Shown here in pieces: positions 48,796-60,560 of a stretch of 64,000 nucleotides of DNA (positions are counted from its first letter, which is position 1; each line of letters opens with the position of its first letter). The stretch covers positions 114,337,532 to 114,401,531 of the forward strand of contig OX393550.1 in NCBI GenBank assembly GCA_947650365.1, read 5' to 3'. The DNA is from Chamaelirium japonicum (Eukaryota > Streptophyta > Magnoliopsida > Liliales > Melanthiaceae). The notes under the pieces are model-generated. The model was not told where the DNA came from. It did not search any database and saw only the letters and a program-made list of their open reading frames with translations. The translations under genes and the position numbers were made by a program.

Positions 48796-49215
48796 GCGCA
48801 AGAATAACCAGAACGAGAGTGGATCCAAAAACCGGCACAAGACAAGTGTGACCGGAACAAGAGAGGATCCAAAAGCCGGTACAAAACAAGTGTAACCGGA
48901 ACTAGAGAGGATCAAAAGCCGGCACAAGACAAGTGTGATCGGAACGAGAAAGGATCCAAAAGCCGGCACAAAACAAGTGTGACCAGAACTAGAGAGGATC
49001 AAAAGAAACCGGCACAAGACAAGTGTGACCGGAACGAAAGAGGATCCAAAAGCCGGCACAAAACAAGTGTGACCGGAACTAGAGAGGATCAAAAGAAACC
49101 GGCACAAGTGTGACCAGAACGAGAGAGGATCCAAAAGCCGGCACAAAACAAGTGTGACCGGAACTAAAGAGGATCAAAAAGCCGGCACAAAACAAGTGTG
49201 ACCGGAACTAGAAAG
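48796..49215. repeat. 44-bp tandem repeat array in element F
   Basis: About nine to ten copies of the E-type unit (CCGGCACAAGACAAGTGTGA ...), some with an inserted AAA. Confidence 0.8.
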
Positions 49216-50945
49216 GATCAAAGGGTACAAGGCGGATCGGTAGGGCACAAAGCGCAAAAATACCAAGGCGCAAAGGCACAGAGCGAGGCAATGGGGCAGG
49301 CGAATCGACAAAGCGCAAGGGCATAGGGTGCACGGCAGGCTGACAAAGCTCAAGGTGCAGCGGACGGCGGGCGCGGGACACCAAGGCGACCGGATCAAAC
49401 GGCTTAGGGCTCCGACAGCCAACAAGACCGATAGGTGCGGGCTGGAGCCGAAGGAGGAGCGGCAGCTCGAGCGCAAGGCCGCAGAGAGAGCACAACAGAT
49501 CAGAGCTCAAGGTGGAAATGCGAAGAGCTGGCCAGGTACGGAAGGGCCGGATTGGGTGGCTAAGTACGAAAGGGCAAGGACTCGAGCGGCCAAGGGCAGC
49601 AAGGCCGGAATCAGATGGCCAAGTGCGACAGAGAGGACCAGATCTGGGTGACACGAGAATGGAGTAGACAAGCGGGTCAATCAGCAGACCTAAAAAGGAG
49701 ATCAGATAGAGAAGGCCACAGCTGTCTGATGCAGTAGATCCGCAAGCCACAGCGTGCAAGAAATCGCAAAGCACAGCCATCCGATGCAAATCGGATGGCT
49801 CTGATCAGCGAGAAAGAGAGAAGGAAATAAAAGAGAGAGAAACGAGAGGAGATAAGGAAAGAGAGAGAGTACGGCTATGATTCAGAAAGAGAGAGACGAG
49901 AGGAGATAAGGAAAGAGAGAGAAAGAAGGAAAGAAAGGAGGGGGATCGGATCGGAGAGAGAGAAGTCTGGGAGAGAGTGAGAGAGTCGGAGACGAGAGAG
50001 AAATCCGGGCAGCACGCGGGTGCAGGGTGGGTCGGCGGGAGCTCGAGGCCGGCGCGAAGAAGACGTGGCCGCAGGGAACGGCTCCGACGGGCGCGGCGAG
50101 CCGGCGGGCGCAGGTAACGGCTCCGACGGGCGCGGCGGGCCGGCGGGCGCAGGTAACGGCTCCGACGGGCGCAGCGGGCCGGTGCAAGGCATCAGGTGAC
50201 CGGCGCCAGGCAGCAAGTGGCTGGCGCGATGAAGGTGTAGGGCCGGTCCGGCGGGCGCGGTTATGCAAAGCGGGCCGGGGTCCGACGGGCGCAGGGAAAA
50301 GGCGGGCCGGCGGGTGCCAAGGGCTTGGCGGCGGACGGGCGCAGGGCCGGGCCGGAGACGAGCGCAGGGCCGGGGCCGGGTGCAAGGCCGGGGTCGAGAA
50401 TGGGGCTGGACCGGAGATGGGCGCAGGGCCGAGCCGGGTGCAGGTGTGGGGCTGAGAACGCGACGGACGGGCGCCGCACCAGGCCAGAGCAACAGCACGA
50501 GGCTGGAGACAGATCCGGCGGTAGAGTTCGTCACGAACGGCGGGTCGGGAGCAGCCGGAGGCGACGTCGGCTGCCGGATCTGGAGCGCAGGCGACGACGG
50601 CCTGATCCGACGACGCAAGGTGGCCGGGCTGGACCTGGAGTGCAAGCAAAGGCCGGGAACGCCAGATCTGGCCCCCCGTGCTGTTGTGCCGGAGACAGGA
50701 CGCGGGCGCAGGTCTCGGGCGGCGGCGATGGCAAGGCGCCGGTGATCAGGCCGAACGGCGAGCAGCGGTGGAGCGACGATCGTACCAGATCGACTACATC
50801 GATCAGATAGTCAGGAGAGAGAGAGACGGGAAAAAACAATTTTTACTGTTCCCGGCCTCCTCGATGTCGTCGACGATGACCGAGGATGCCGAGGCCGGAG
50901 AGGAGAGCGTCGAACACTAGGCCAAGAGGGTTGGCTCTGATACCA

Positions 50946-51124
50946 TGTTACGAAGAGAGAGGGAGAGAGAAAATAGGTTTGGGGAGAAAAGCTCCTTGTA
51001 TTATCTCATTAATCTCAATAACATTACATAAGACTACATCTCTTTATATAGAGAGAGAACGCACACCATTACGTTACCACAACCGAGGTGGGACTAATAG
51101 AATACTCACACACTACATCTAATA
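50946..51124 (-). repeat. 5' LTR of F
   Basis: Partner of 48132-48308. Confidence 0.85.
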
Positions 51125-53636
51125 GACCTTATATAGGCAGTTTAAAAATTCAAAAACTAAAGTAGAGTTAAAAGGTCCAAAAATGGATTTGAACCTTGGT
51201 CTCTCGAATAAATATCCTAAACTATTAAGCACTTTATCATTGGACCTCTTCTGATAAAAAAGAAAGTATTTAATAATATATTCTTTAATAATTCCTAATT
51301 GAAACTTTAATTTGAAAAATTGTTGAGTTGTCTCTAACAGCAGCTTGGGAGTTGGGACTCTAAATCTTCTAACATGAAACTAATTAATAATAATTAAAAC
51401 GTATTTATTCAATTTAACCCCAACCTTTTGGTATTCCTAAGAAGGTCTATAAATAGGGGCCCACCCCCTCTTCTTTCTCCCAGACAACAGACCTCTCTCT
51501 CTCTCTCTCTTAGCGGGCCCCACCACCTGGCCCCACCTTGGCCGCTACCGAATAAATAGTCACCGCCGTCGGACCACCAGTAATCGCCTCTCACCGCCTG
51601 CCACCAACGGACCCCGCACTGCCGCACTGTTGTCGGTGACCCATCATATCCACACCTGGCCGGAGCGCTGCCGATCGGATTGCCGGTCGCCAATGGCAAT
51701 CTTGCCAGAGCACCACCCCATGTTGTCGTTCGTCGACCCCTCCGTCGCCGACGACCTCGCCAGCCGCGCCGCCGCACGACGCCAGGCCACTGTTGTGCAC
51801 TACCAGCTGTGATGCCACCCCAACCGCCTGATTTCGGGTAATCCCACCTCCATTCGAGTTGGGCTTAAAAAGAAATTGCTAGAGGCTTGGACCGAAGCCC
51901 CCATGTATCCATTTGCACAAGAGTGAGCTTCGGCCCACTACTGTTTGTAGATTTAATAAAGCTGAAGCCCACCGGGTCTGGGCCAAAGACCATGAATCCA
52001 AACCCAATTATCAAGCCCACTGGATTTTTTGCAAAACCCATAAATCTGAATCCAATTACTAAACCTACCCAAACAGGGTCAAAATTTGGACTAACCCAAT
52101 AGGATTAAGCTCAGCTTAATTGAATCCAATCAAGGGATCGGACTCCGGATAAATCAAATCCAAATTTAATGAAAATACCCTATAACTACCCAGGCTGATT
52201 TCTAAGGGCAACTCAGATTCATGAATAAAATGTATTTGGGCCTTTATGGCCATAACCTTAGCAAAGGAGCACAAAATTCGATCCGTCTGCGACACAAACA
52301 TGTGGCATCAAGACAAATTTACTGACATCCAAAAATAGTAAAACCAGATCCAAAAGGGTAAATTATCATTTTACCCCTATAGGGTAATTAGGTCATAACT
52401 TCCTTGATCGGTCTCAGAATTGAGCTCCATTCGTGACCAACCATTCATACTATCAAACCCAATGTTTTGACAACCGTATATTTTTTAATTAGTACACCGA
52501 TCATCATAATACCATACTCAGGGTATACCCAACTCCAACGGAATACCGGAAGGCGAAGCCAGCTCATTCTAAAACCAGGTAGGAAAATTGAACTAATGTC
52601 TTTTACTGTTCGATTATATATTGTAAATGTTTACTGTACTCTTAGTTGATACATGAGTAAAAGTTGACCAGTATTAAGTGTGGGGCTTGCTTAGATACGC
52701 TCTGTGTGCGAGGTTAGCCTTGCGTCGGCTAAAAGTGACCTCAGGTGATGAGATCAGTCTAGTGAATGGTCTCGAACTAGTCAAATACTTTATGTATTAC
52801 TTAAGTCATACCTTACTCATTTCTACGTATGTTTGCTTAGTTAAAGTAATTAGTGCCATGAACCTACTGAGTTTGTGTTATGAGACTCACCCCCCTACAG
52901 GTTGTGTGTTGGCAGATCCTAACCCTACAAGACTGGAGCATCTGTTGGAGAAAACTAGTTGAGAACGGAGATTTGCTATATGAACCATGTGTGGAGTCTG
53001 CAAAGGAGACTACGCAATAAGGAGAACCTGAGAAAATAAAGAATTATATTTTTTTGTTTATTTTTAAAAGTGATGTAACTGTGGGACTATAAATGAAAAA
53101 CTATGTTTTCCTCTCAATTTGTGAGCTTGAAATTATATCAAGTTGTTTCTCTATTCACACCCCAATATATTACGGGTTGCCTAAATCCGTTCTTGAGTCA
53201 CCAAGTCAATTCACATCATGTACTAGAGCACGGGTGTAGCTTGTCCTTCATACTAAATCTTCAAAAGACTTGCTACAGGTGTGAAGGCGGGCATTTCTCT
53301 ATGCAGTATTTAAAATTATGCAGTGTGCAACATCATGTAATTGCTATACAATATATGAATCAAACCGCTAGGACTGGATTCAGCACTCAGGTATAGTCTA
53401 TTATGTGAGGCAATCTCTCCATCTTGCTTCAATCATGCTAATTAATCAAGAGCTGATCACAACTTCACAAGTTAATGGATCTCTCATCCAATACACTCTA
53501 CCAAAGTGTAGGCCCCATCCATTCAAATGCGAACTAGATATCCATTAAAGCATTGAAACTTTGAAGTTAGATACAGCATAGAGTGTGGGCAAATTAAATC
53601 AGTAACCATCTATGCATATGTGAAATGAAAGATATA
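51125..53636. other. unassigned, possible old LTR sequence
   Basis: 51440-51800 is C-rich with (CT)n and a run of short frames. 52660-53080 has features often seen in long gypsy LTRs (GAGACTCACCCCCCTACAGG, GAAACTAGTTGAGAACGG). I could not find paired ends or a gene. A small frame at 52678-52962 is probably not a gene. Confidence 0.3.
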
Positions 53637-53910
53637 CAGGGCCGGCTCGACCATAAGGCCATTACGGCGATCGCCTAAGGCATCATGTTAAAAAGAAGGC
53701 CTCCAAGGCCCAAAACCATTTAAATAACCTAAGGCCCCAAACCCAGTCATATAGCCTAAGACCCCATATAAAATAAAAGACACCATACAAAATAAAAGCT
53801 TTATAATATATAAACAATTAATTTATATTATTTGTATTTGTATATTAAATATTAAAGAAGTCTTATTTAGAATTTTGCCTTAGGCTTTTACGTGTATCGA
53901 ACTGACCATG
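53637..53910. mobile_element. hAT-type MITE with 8-bp TSD
   Basis: Duplications AAGATATA (53629-53636) and AAGATATG (53911-53918). The ends CAGGGCCGGCTCGACCA and, in reverse complement, CATGGTCAGTTCGATAC are imperfect inverted repeats. It contains CTAAGGC words near both ends. It is 274 bp with no ORF. Confidence 0.7.
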
Positions 53911-54157
53911 AAGATATGCCAAATTCCTCCGATGGGACCATAGTGAAAGAAACTAAAAGGTTAAAGATGCGCTCTTTAAAAACTTTTGTGACATGGATGA
54001 AGAGATTTGGCAAAGTCCACAGAGAAAAATCCTAATGCAAAAGCATACACATACAAACTATACAAACATGCAGCTTCAAGCAAATAATTAGCCATTCCCA
54101 CCATAGTTAGAATATGAGATAAAAGATTGGAACGATTAAGGTTCAAAAGTTCATTAC

Positions 54158-54464
54158 CAGATTTTCTAACCAACTGTGTGGTACCTTCTTCAACTCCTGA
54201 TTTTCCAATTAGTTCTTTAGTAACTTCTTTGATTCGGAATATGTGAACATGTATAATGCCTTCCCGAACAAATTCAAAAACACAAGCATCTCCTTCTTCT
54301 AACCAGTTTCCCCTGCGAAATGCAGACCATCCAGTACCTAACTCTACACGCCCGTCCCTCCGACATACTAGTTTTACATGCCAGGAGCTTCCAACAGGAT
54401 CTTGGAGGATCATTGACTTGTTTTCAGCAAGGTCATGTTCTCTAACCAATGCCCTGGGAATTGT
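54158..54464 (-). CDS. B3-domain protein, upstream exon
   Basis: After the acceptor TGTTGTCAG (phase 0) it reads TIPRALVREHDLAENKSMIL, then QDPVGSSWHVKLVCRRDGRV, ELGTGWSAFRRGNWLEEGDA, CVFEFV and VHIFRIKEV. A polar stretch follows and the exon ends at CTG|GTAATG (phase 1; 307 nt). This is the second half of a B3 domain, parallel to 27025-27339 in position, phase and sequence. The protein therefore has at least two B3 domains, as REM-type proteins often do. The exon with the first half of this domain should lie to the right on the minus strand; I did not find it in 54.5-56.5 kb. The minus-strand frame continues open beyond the donor, so exon length is inferred. Confidence 0.8.
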
Positions 54465-55690
54465 CTGACAACAAAACACATCGGATCTAATATGTTATGT
54501 TGCTAAAGGTAACAGGGCATACAATTAGATGGATGTAAAGACAAGAAAATGACAACAGCATAAATTGCATGAAATATGCTGGTGATAAAACAGAAGTAGA
54601 TATATTGTGATGCACAGTAAGATTCTCAAAGGCACTTTAAAAGCCTAAACAAGTAGTTAAGTAGTTCATTGGAAGCCCATAGGGGGTTTTGTAAGCAGTT
54701 TATTTGTTTTAGTAAGTTTTAGGTGTTTATGTTTTGGGATTTATTTCATGTCAGCTCTTTGGCTTATAATTTTGGCACATACATGAATTCAATAGCTTAA
54801 AGTAAACCTTCCTTCTATCCTTTTAATATAAACTCTTCCTTAGTCTAGGAGAACAGTGATGGGCTAGCATTGACTTCACAAGTTCCATTCAGGATATGGA
54901 AATAGTAGAGGAGCATGAGACCTTGATGTTGGACAATGAATCAGGGCAGGGACCAGATAGTATTTGTCAATGGTCTGACTTACTTATAAAAAGAATAGTG
55001 AACATATTGGTAAGTTTCAATGCTAACCAACTTAACAGAAAAGAAAAGGCATTATTATTGTGCCACTATCTACGTAGCATAGTTGTTTTAGCAACAATGT
55101 TGATAGTAAGTATTACAAAGCAAAAATTAGAATTATTTTTTCCTTCATAGATAATTCAGGTTCTTCAGACCCCCAAGCAATTTGTGACATATGACAATCA
55201 CTCAACACATCATTAGCTTTGTTGAGATAACACAGCCATATAAAGAATGTCTTAATCTCCTCAAAGCCAATTCTTTTATGTTTATCTTTGTTTGAAAAAA
55301 AAAGTAACAGAGAAACATAAAGATTATAGCATATCTTAAAAGAACAATACTTGTGACTTAAATATACTGATCTCCCACTCAAAAGCAACAAGCTAGGAGA
55401 AACCCACATGAGATATAGAAGAATCAAACATTTTCATGCAGAAAAAAATACATGAGAGTTGAGATACAGTTCATGCAAAGTACATAAAGAGAAAGGGAAT
55501 GAAGAATTTACAAACAACCACAAGAGATCATGCAGACTTGCAATCTCATGGTGACGAATCCCTCATTAGCATTGTTGAGATAACATAGCTTTGTTATCAA
55601 TCACTCAACACGTCATTACCTTTGTTGAGATAATTGATGTGTTATTCTATACTATAGCTTTGAGTGATTTTTATATTGCCAACAAAGGAA
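54465..55690. other. upstream B3 intron, with one weak exon candidate
   Basis: AT-rich sequence. On the minus strand around 55130-55285 a frame reads CHMSQIAWGSEEPELSMKEK, which could be a linker exon, but splice sites are not convincing. A phrase CACTCAACACRTCATTA(G/C)CTTTGTTGAGATAA occurs twice (55199-55230 and 55602-55632). Confidence 0.3.
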
Positions 55691-56165
55691 CAATAGGTGG
55701 GAGTGCTGTTGGATTCTACTCTGTATTTAGCAATAGCTAACAAGACATAAAACTCAAATCAAAATCCATGAAGAACCATAAAAAGAAGCACTGATTTGGG
55801 AATGGTGTTGGATTCAACTCATATATTTTGCATTAGCTAACAAGATATAAAATTCAAATCAAAATCCATGAAGAATGCTACAAAGAAGAATAGATGTGGG
55901 AGTGGTGTTGGATTCTATTAAGATATTTAGCATTAGCTAACAAGATATAAAATCCAAACCAAAATCCATGAAGAAACTCTGAATTTTAACAATAACTATG
56001 AAGATATAAAATTCAAATAAAAATCCATGAAAATCCATAAAAATAACAGATTTGGAAATGGTGCTGAATTCTACTCATATATTTTGATTGTCTAGCAAGA
56101 TATAAAATTCAAATCAAAATCCATGAAGAACCCTAGAAAGAAGAACGGAAGTGGGAGTGGTGTGA
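55690..56165. repeat. about 105-bp tandem repeat, four to five copies
   Basis: Unit words: GGGAGTGGTGTTGGATTCTA, TTTAGCATTAGCTAACAAGA, TATAAAATTCAAATCAAAAT, CCATGAAGAA. They recur near 55700, 55800, 55900, (partial) 55990 and 56060. Copies differ by 10-20 percent. Confidence 0.75.
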
Positions 56166-56265
56166 ATTTGAAATCAGTCTTCAGAGACAACTGTAAAAGG
56201 AAAATCATGTAAATGGAGAATCTCCTTGAACAATAACAAGCTATATGAAGAACATGTCCTCTTCG

Positions 56266-56346
56266 CACAAGGAATGAAATCTTTGAAAAGTGATCCATGA
56301 CTACGAAAATATAATTGTAGCCTCTAGACGTCCATGGTAATCCCAT
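56266..56346 (-). pseudogene. Ty3/gypsy integrase scrap
   Basis: Minus frame GLPWTSRGYNYIFVVMDHFSK resembles the integrase core signature (GLPxTxxGxxxIFVVVDRFSK). It is under 100 bp with no neighbours of the same element. Confidence 0.45.
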
Positions 56347-56502
56347 TAGAAAAATAAATATTGATATGAACCCATGAAGTTTATGGTACTGTAATGGGGT
56401 ATGAAAACCTTGTATCTACACTAGACCTTTGGCAATTTGACAAGCACTAAGTCGCTTTACCATATGGTAAGAACCCATGAAGTTTATGGTACTGTAACGG
56501 GG

Positions 56503-56642
56503 TGTTAATGTATATAGATGGGTCGGGTTACTTGTACAGTCGGGTCGGGTTGTATGGTCATACATGTACATATATATTGGGCTTGAGTCCCTCAATAGAG
56601 ACAATTCCATTCTCTCCAAACCCTAGTCTTCATCTCCTAACA
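56503..56642 (+). repeat. Copia LTR of the A/B/D family, plus strand
   Basis: 140 bp, TGTTAATGTATATAGATGGG ... ATCTCCTAACA, most like the LTR of A. It is preceded by a repeated phrase GAACCCATGAAGTTTATGGTACTGTAA at 56369 and 56471. Confidence 0.9.
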
Positions 56643-56949
56643 TGGTATCAGAGCTCTAGGGTTCTCTCGTGCGACGACGGCGACGACGGCAGCCCCCCTC
56701 CGGCCTCCCTCCACTCGGCAGCCCCTCCTCCGGCCTCCCTCCACCCGGCAGCCCTCCCCTCCGGCCTTTCCTCCTCCCGGCAGCCCCTCCCCTTCACCCG
56801 GCAGTCACCTCCGGCCACTCCTTCACCCGGCAGCCCCCCCCTCCGACCCATCTACACCCCGCAGGCCCCCCCTCCGCCTCCCTCCACCCGGCAGCCCCCC
56901 CCCCCCCTCCGGCCCCATCTGCACCCCGCAGGCCCCCCCTCCGCCTCCC
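56643..56949 (+). mobile_element. Copia 5' leader fragment, plus strand
   Basis: Starts with the primer site TGGTATCAGAGCTC, then the C-rich leader (CTCCGGCCTCCCTCCACCCG and similar). It breaks off at 56949. An 18-bp sequence TCAAATCAAAATCCATGA, equal to a word of the nearby 55690-56165 repeat, follows. Then comes minus-strand element D. Confidence 0.85.
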
Positions 56950-56965
56950 TCAAATCAAAATCCAT

Positions 56966-59132
56966 GAATGAACGGCAAGGAGATGATGTTTGCAAGAAAC
57001 TCCTGCCGAACATAATAATAGTCGACCTCGATGTGTTTGGTCCGCTCATGAAAAACCGGATTGCTAGCAATTTGAACGGCACTCCGGTTGTCACAAAATA
57101 GAGGTGTAGCCCCAAAAATCCTGACTCTCAAGTCGAGTAGAAGACGTCGAAACCAGATAATCTCTGCAGTGGTGGAAGCCATAGATCGGTATTCGACTTC
57201 GGTGCTGGAGCGCGCAACAGATTCATGTTTCTTGCTGCGCCAAGAAATGAGGGAATCACCAAGGAACACGCAGTAGCCGGTGGTAGATCGACGAGTAGCA
57301 ACATCTCCAACCCAATCTGCATCGGAGTAAGCACGTAAAACCAGTGGAGATGTGGAGGGAAACAACAGCGATCGACTAACAGTGCCACGGAGATACCGAA
57401 TAATCCGAAGGACTGCTGCATAGTGAACCGAGCGAGAAGACTGAACGAACTGGCTGACAATACCAACGGCATGGGCAATGTCAGGCCTAGTCATGGTGAG
57501 ATAAACGAGCATCCCAACCAGCCGCTGATAACGAGAGATATCCTGGAAAGGCTCACCATCTATAGAGAGGAGCTTCAAGTTGAGCTCCATAGGCGTGTCA
57601 GCAGTACGAGAATCAGTAAGAGCAGCCTCGGCAAAAATATCAGAGATGTACTTTTGCTGGGAGATCAGTAATCCTCGACCGGACCGGGCAATCTCAACCC
57701 CAAGAAAGTACCGGAGAGGGCCTAGATCCTTCATCTCAAACTGGCTCTGGAGGTGATGCTGAAGGGAAGCTATGGTAGCACTGTCATCCCCGGTGATGAT
57801 CATATCATTCACATACAAAAGCAGCAAAGCAATACCCTGACTGGAGGAGCGGGTGAACAAAGCGTAGTCAGAGTATCTCTCAACAAACCCAGCTACCAGG
57901 ACTGCACTGCGGAATCACTCAAGCCATGCCCGAGGTGCTTGTTTGAGCTCGTAGATAGCACGACATAAACGACAAACGTGCCCTGGAGGAACTGAAATGC
58001 CCGGAGGAGCCATATATACTTCCTCGAAGAGATCACCGTGAATGAACGCATTGGTGACATCCATCTGATGAAGAGGCCACCCTCGAGCAGCTGCCACAGC
58101 TAAGAGGGTGCGCACAGTAGTCATCCGAGCAACTTGAGCAAACGTCTCCTCGTAATCAATCCCATACTCCTGGGAGAAGCCACGAGCAACGAGGCGGGCC
58201 TTGTGTCGCTCAATGGATCCGTCAAGTCGAGTCTTGACCTTGAATATCCACTTGCAGCTAACAGGCACTACGCCTGAGGGACAAGGCACCAAATCCCATG
58301 TCTGGGTCCGCTGAAAAGCCTCAAGCTCTACTGACATGGTCTACCGCCACTCTGGGTGTAAAGCTGCCTCACGGTACGACTGGGGCTCCCGGTGGGTGTG
58401 AAGTGCAGTAAGAAAAGCCTGAAAAGATGGAGAATAGGAGGCAATGGCAGAGTAGCCAGAGGCGTCAGAAGAGTCAGAGATAAAGGCAGAGTAGCCAAAG
58501 CTGTCCGGGGAGTAGTCATATCTGTCAGGAGGGTGACGTTTGCGCGCCGGGTAGCGCCGAACAGGAGCAGGATCCACGACCGGTAAGGAGGGAGCAGCAA
58601 CATCAGGCGAGGGAGTACCAGTGTGAACCAACTCTAGAGGAGGAGCTGCAGACCGACGAACATAGACACGAGTAACAGGTGGTGGTGGAGGTGGCGAGGA
58701 AGATGTGGGAGGGAAGGATGGAGGTGGAGGTGCTGAGGATGGAGGTTGGGGTACTAAGGGTGAGGGAGACCCAACTGGAGAGGACACAACCAATGATGCA
58801 GGAGCAGGATACGGAGGTAAAACAGGGATGATGAGAGGTAGTAAAGACGTGGAGGGTGACGTAGGAGATAAGGGAAAAGCCCGGGACTCAGTAGAAAAGT
58901 ACGAGACGTCTTCGACAAAAGAAACGTGACGAGAGACACGGATCCGGCGAGCCATGGGATCGTAGCACCGATAGCCCTTGTGCTCCCGACTGAGCCCCAG
59001 ATGAACACATCGAACAGACCTAGCAGAGAGTTTGGTACGCTCATGGGGAGGGAGGAGAACAAATCCCGTGCACCCAAAGGTGCGAAGTAGGGAGTAGTCA
59101 GGAGATGTGGAGTAAAGTCGCTCGTACGGGGT
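56966..59132 (-). pseudogene. D pol, part 2: integrase end, RT, RNase H
   Basis: Downstream of the hAT insertion the minus strand gives TPYERLYSTSPDYSLLRTFG, the LGLSREHKGYRCYDP segment, a Pro-rich linker (about 58680-58760), then RT (CKWIFKVKTRLDG, QMDVTNAFIHG) and RNase H (YSDADWVGD, STEVEYR, CDNRSAVQ). Breaks: TAG for CAG at about 58338-58340, TGA for CGA at 57915-57917, and loss of everything after LANIISLPF. The RT catalytic motif reads YVND instead of YVDD (minus strand near 57803-57814), so the enzyme would be dead even without the stops. Confidence 0.9.
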
Positions 59133-59140
59133 AGTGCCAG

Positions 59141-60552
59141 CAATGATCAAAATACCGATCGGTACGAACCGTACCGGCCAGTTCAAACTGGGAACCGGAC
59201 CGAACCGCACCAGTATCCAGTCGATACCGGTCGCGAGGCTTAAATCGCCTAAATACCGGCCGGTACCGGTTCGAACCGGCCGGTTTGAACCGGTACCGGG
59301 TATGAAGTATGGTTTTTGGTGATTTTTTCATTCCGATTATATTTTTTTGGGCATCTTTCTTCATTCCCACATGAGGTGAACCTCTATACTAGCTGCATTT
59401 GCAAGATTTGAAGCCAAAAACTCGGATTTGCAAGATCAAAATTACATTTGAAGGTATGTTTTCATAATTTTTTTCATTTTTCTTTTGTTTTGTTGTATTT
59501 TTTTTGAAAAAAATCAAATAATTGTGGTAAAAATGTTGAAATGGGCTAGATCTATGCCATCAAAACTTAGATCTATAGATCTATAAACATCATCTCCAAA
59601 TTTGCATGATCGGTTAATGCAAATTTGAGGGGTTTTCAATTTTCTTTTCTTTTTCTGTATTTTTTTAAAAATAAACCAAATAATTTTGGTGAAAATGTTG
59701 ATATGGGTTAGATCTATGCCATCAAAGCTTAGATCTATAGATTTATAAGCATCATCTCCAAATTTGCATGAAAATATTAATATGGGTCAGATCTATGCCA
59801 TCAACGCTTAGATCTATAGATCTATAAGCATCATCTCCAAATTTGCATGATCGATTCATGCAAATTTGGGGTTTTTTTATTTTTATTTTTTGTATTTTTT
59901 AAAAAATAAACCAAATAATTGTGGTGAAAAATGAAAATGTTGATATTCGGTCATCCACGAGGCAATGATGATGATGATGAAATATAGCCTGTCCGAAGTT
60001 CCATGTGGTACTAAGTTACTCAGTCTAAGTAGGTAAAAATATCTAATTCTCTACTCTTTTAAGTTATGGATATGCATTTTATTTGCTAAATATGTTAGGA
60101 GTCTTAGGACTATGAAATTGTGTTTATTATCATATTATGTGAAATTATAAAATATGACTCATGTACTCGTATTAGTTGTGTAATTCATGTTTGTGCAATG
60201 GTCATAAATCGTGTTTTGTAATCCCTAAGCATAATACTAGGCTAATCTAACACATACAATTTAATAACTATATCAAATTCCACAATTTAGAATCATACAG
60301 TGAAAACAATGACTTTATAACTTAAAAAGACCGGTTCATACCTATAACTAGTTTACTAACGAAAAAAAACATCACAAACCAGTATTTTAGATTATTCTGG
60401 ATTTTTTTGTTATTTTTTCAAATTTTTTTAAAACCAAAAATCAATTCAAATTGGTATGGATCGGTTCAGATCGATACCGGTTCGTACCGCCCGGTTCGAA
60501 CCGTTTTTTCAGCTGACCGATAATTTGTCCGCGACCGGTATTTTTATCCATG
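59141..60552. mobile_element. hAT-like element inserted in D pol
   Basis: 8-bp duplications AGTGCCAG (59133-59140) and AGTACCAG (60553-60560). The TIRs are CAATGATCAAAATACCGATC on the left and CATGGATAAAAATACCGGTC on the right in reverse complement. Subterminal GGTTCGAACCGG / CCGGTACC words are abundant at both ends. It is 1412 bp with no transposase frame. Removing it rejoins the D reading frame between the HLINIT and TPYERLYS segments. Confidence 0.8.
59520..59945. repeat. internal direct repeats of the 59141 element
   Basis: AGATCTATGCCATCAAAACT ... GCATCATCTCCAAATTTGCAT occurs three times (about 59548, 59709 and 59788). ATAAACCAAATAATT...GTGGTGAAAA occurs two to three times. Confidence 0.75.
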
Positions 60553-60560
60553 AGTACCAG

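Larger units (their letters stand above)
48132..51124 (-). mobile_element. non-autonomous LTR element F, relative of E
   Basis: LTRs at 48132-48308 and 50946-51124 with the same ends as E (TGTTACGAAG ... ACTACATCTAATA on the plus strand) and several differences between them. The primer site (plus TTGGCTCTGATACCA) is at 50931-50945 and the purine tract lies next to 48308. The interior resembles E over long stretches: GTCGTCCTGGAAACCCGATT, the 44-bp repeat array, GCGCAAGGGCATA, and the leader near 50850-50930. The middle differs. The flanks GTACT and GACCT are not a clear duplication. It encodes no recognisable protein. Confidence 0.85.
47424..54157 (-). other. inferred 6.7-kb intron of the B3 gene
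   Basis: Donor CTG|GTAATG (minus strand, 54158/54157) and acceptor TTACAG at 47424, both phase 1. Contains element F and a hAT MITE. Confidence 0.6.
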
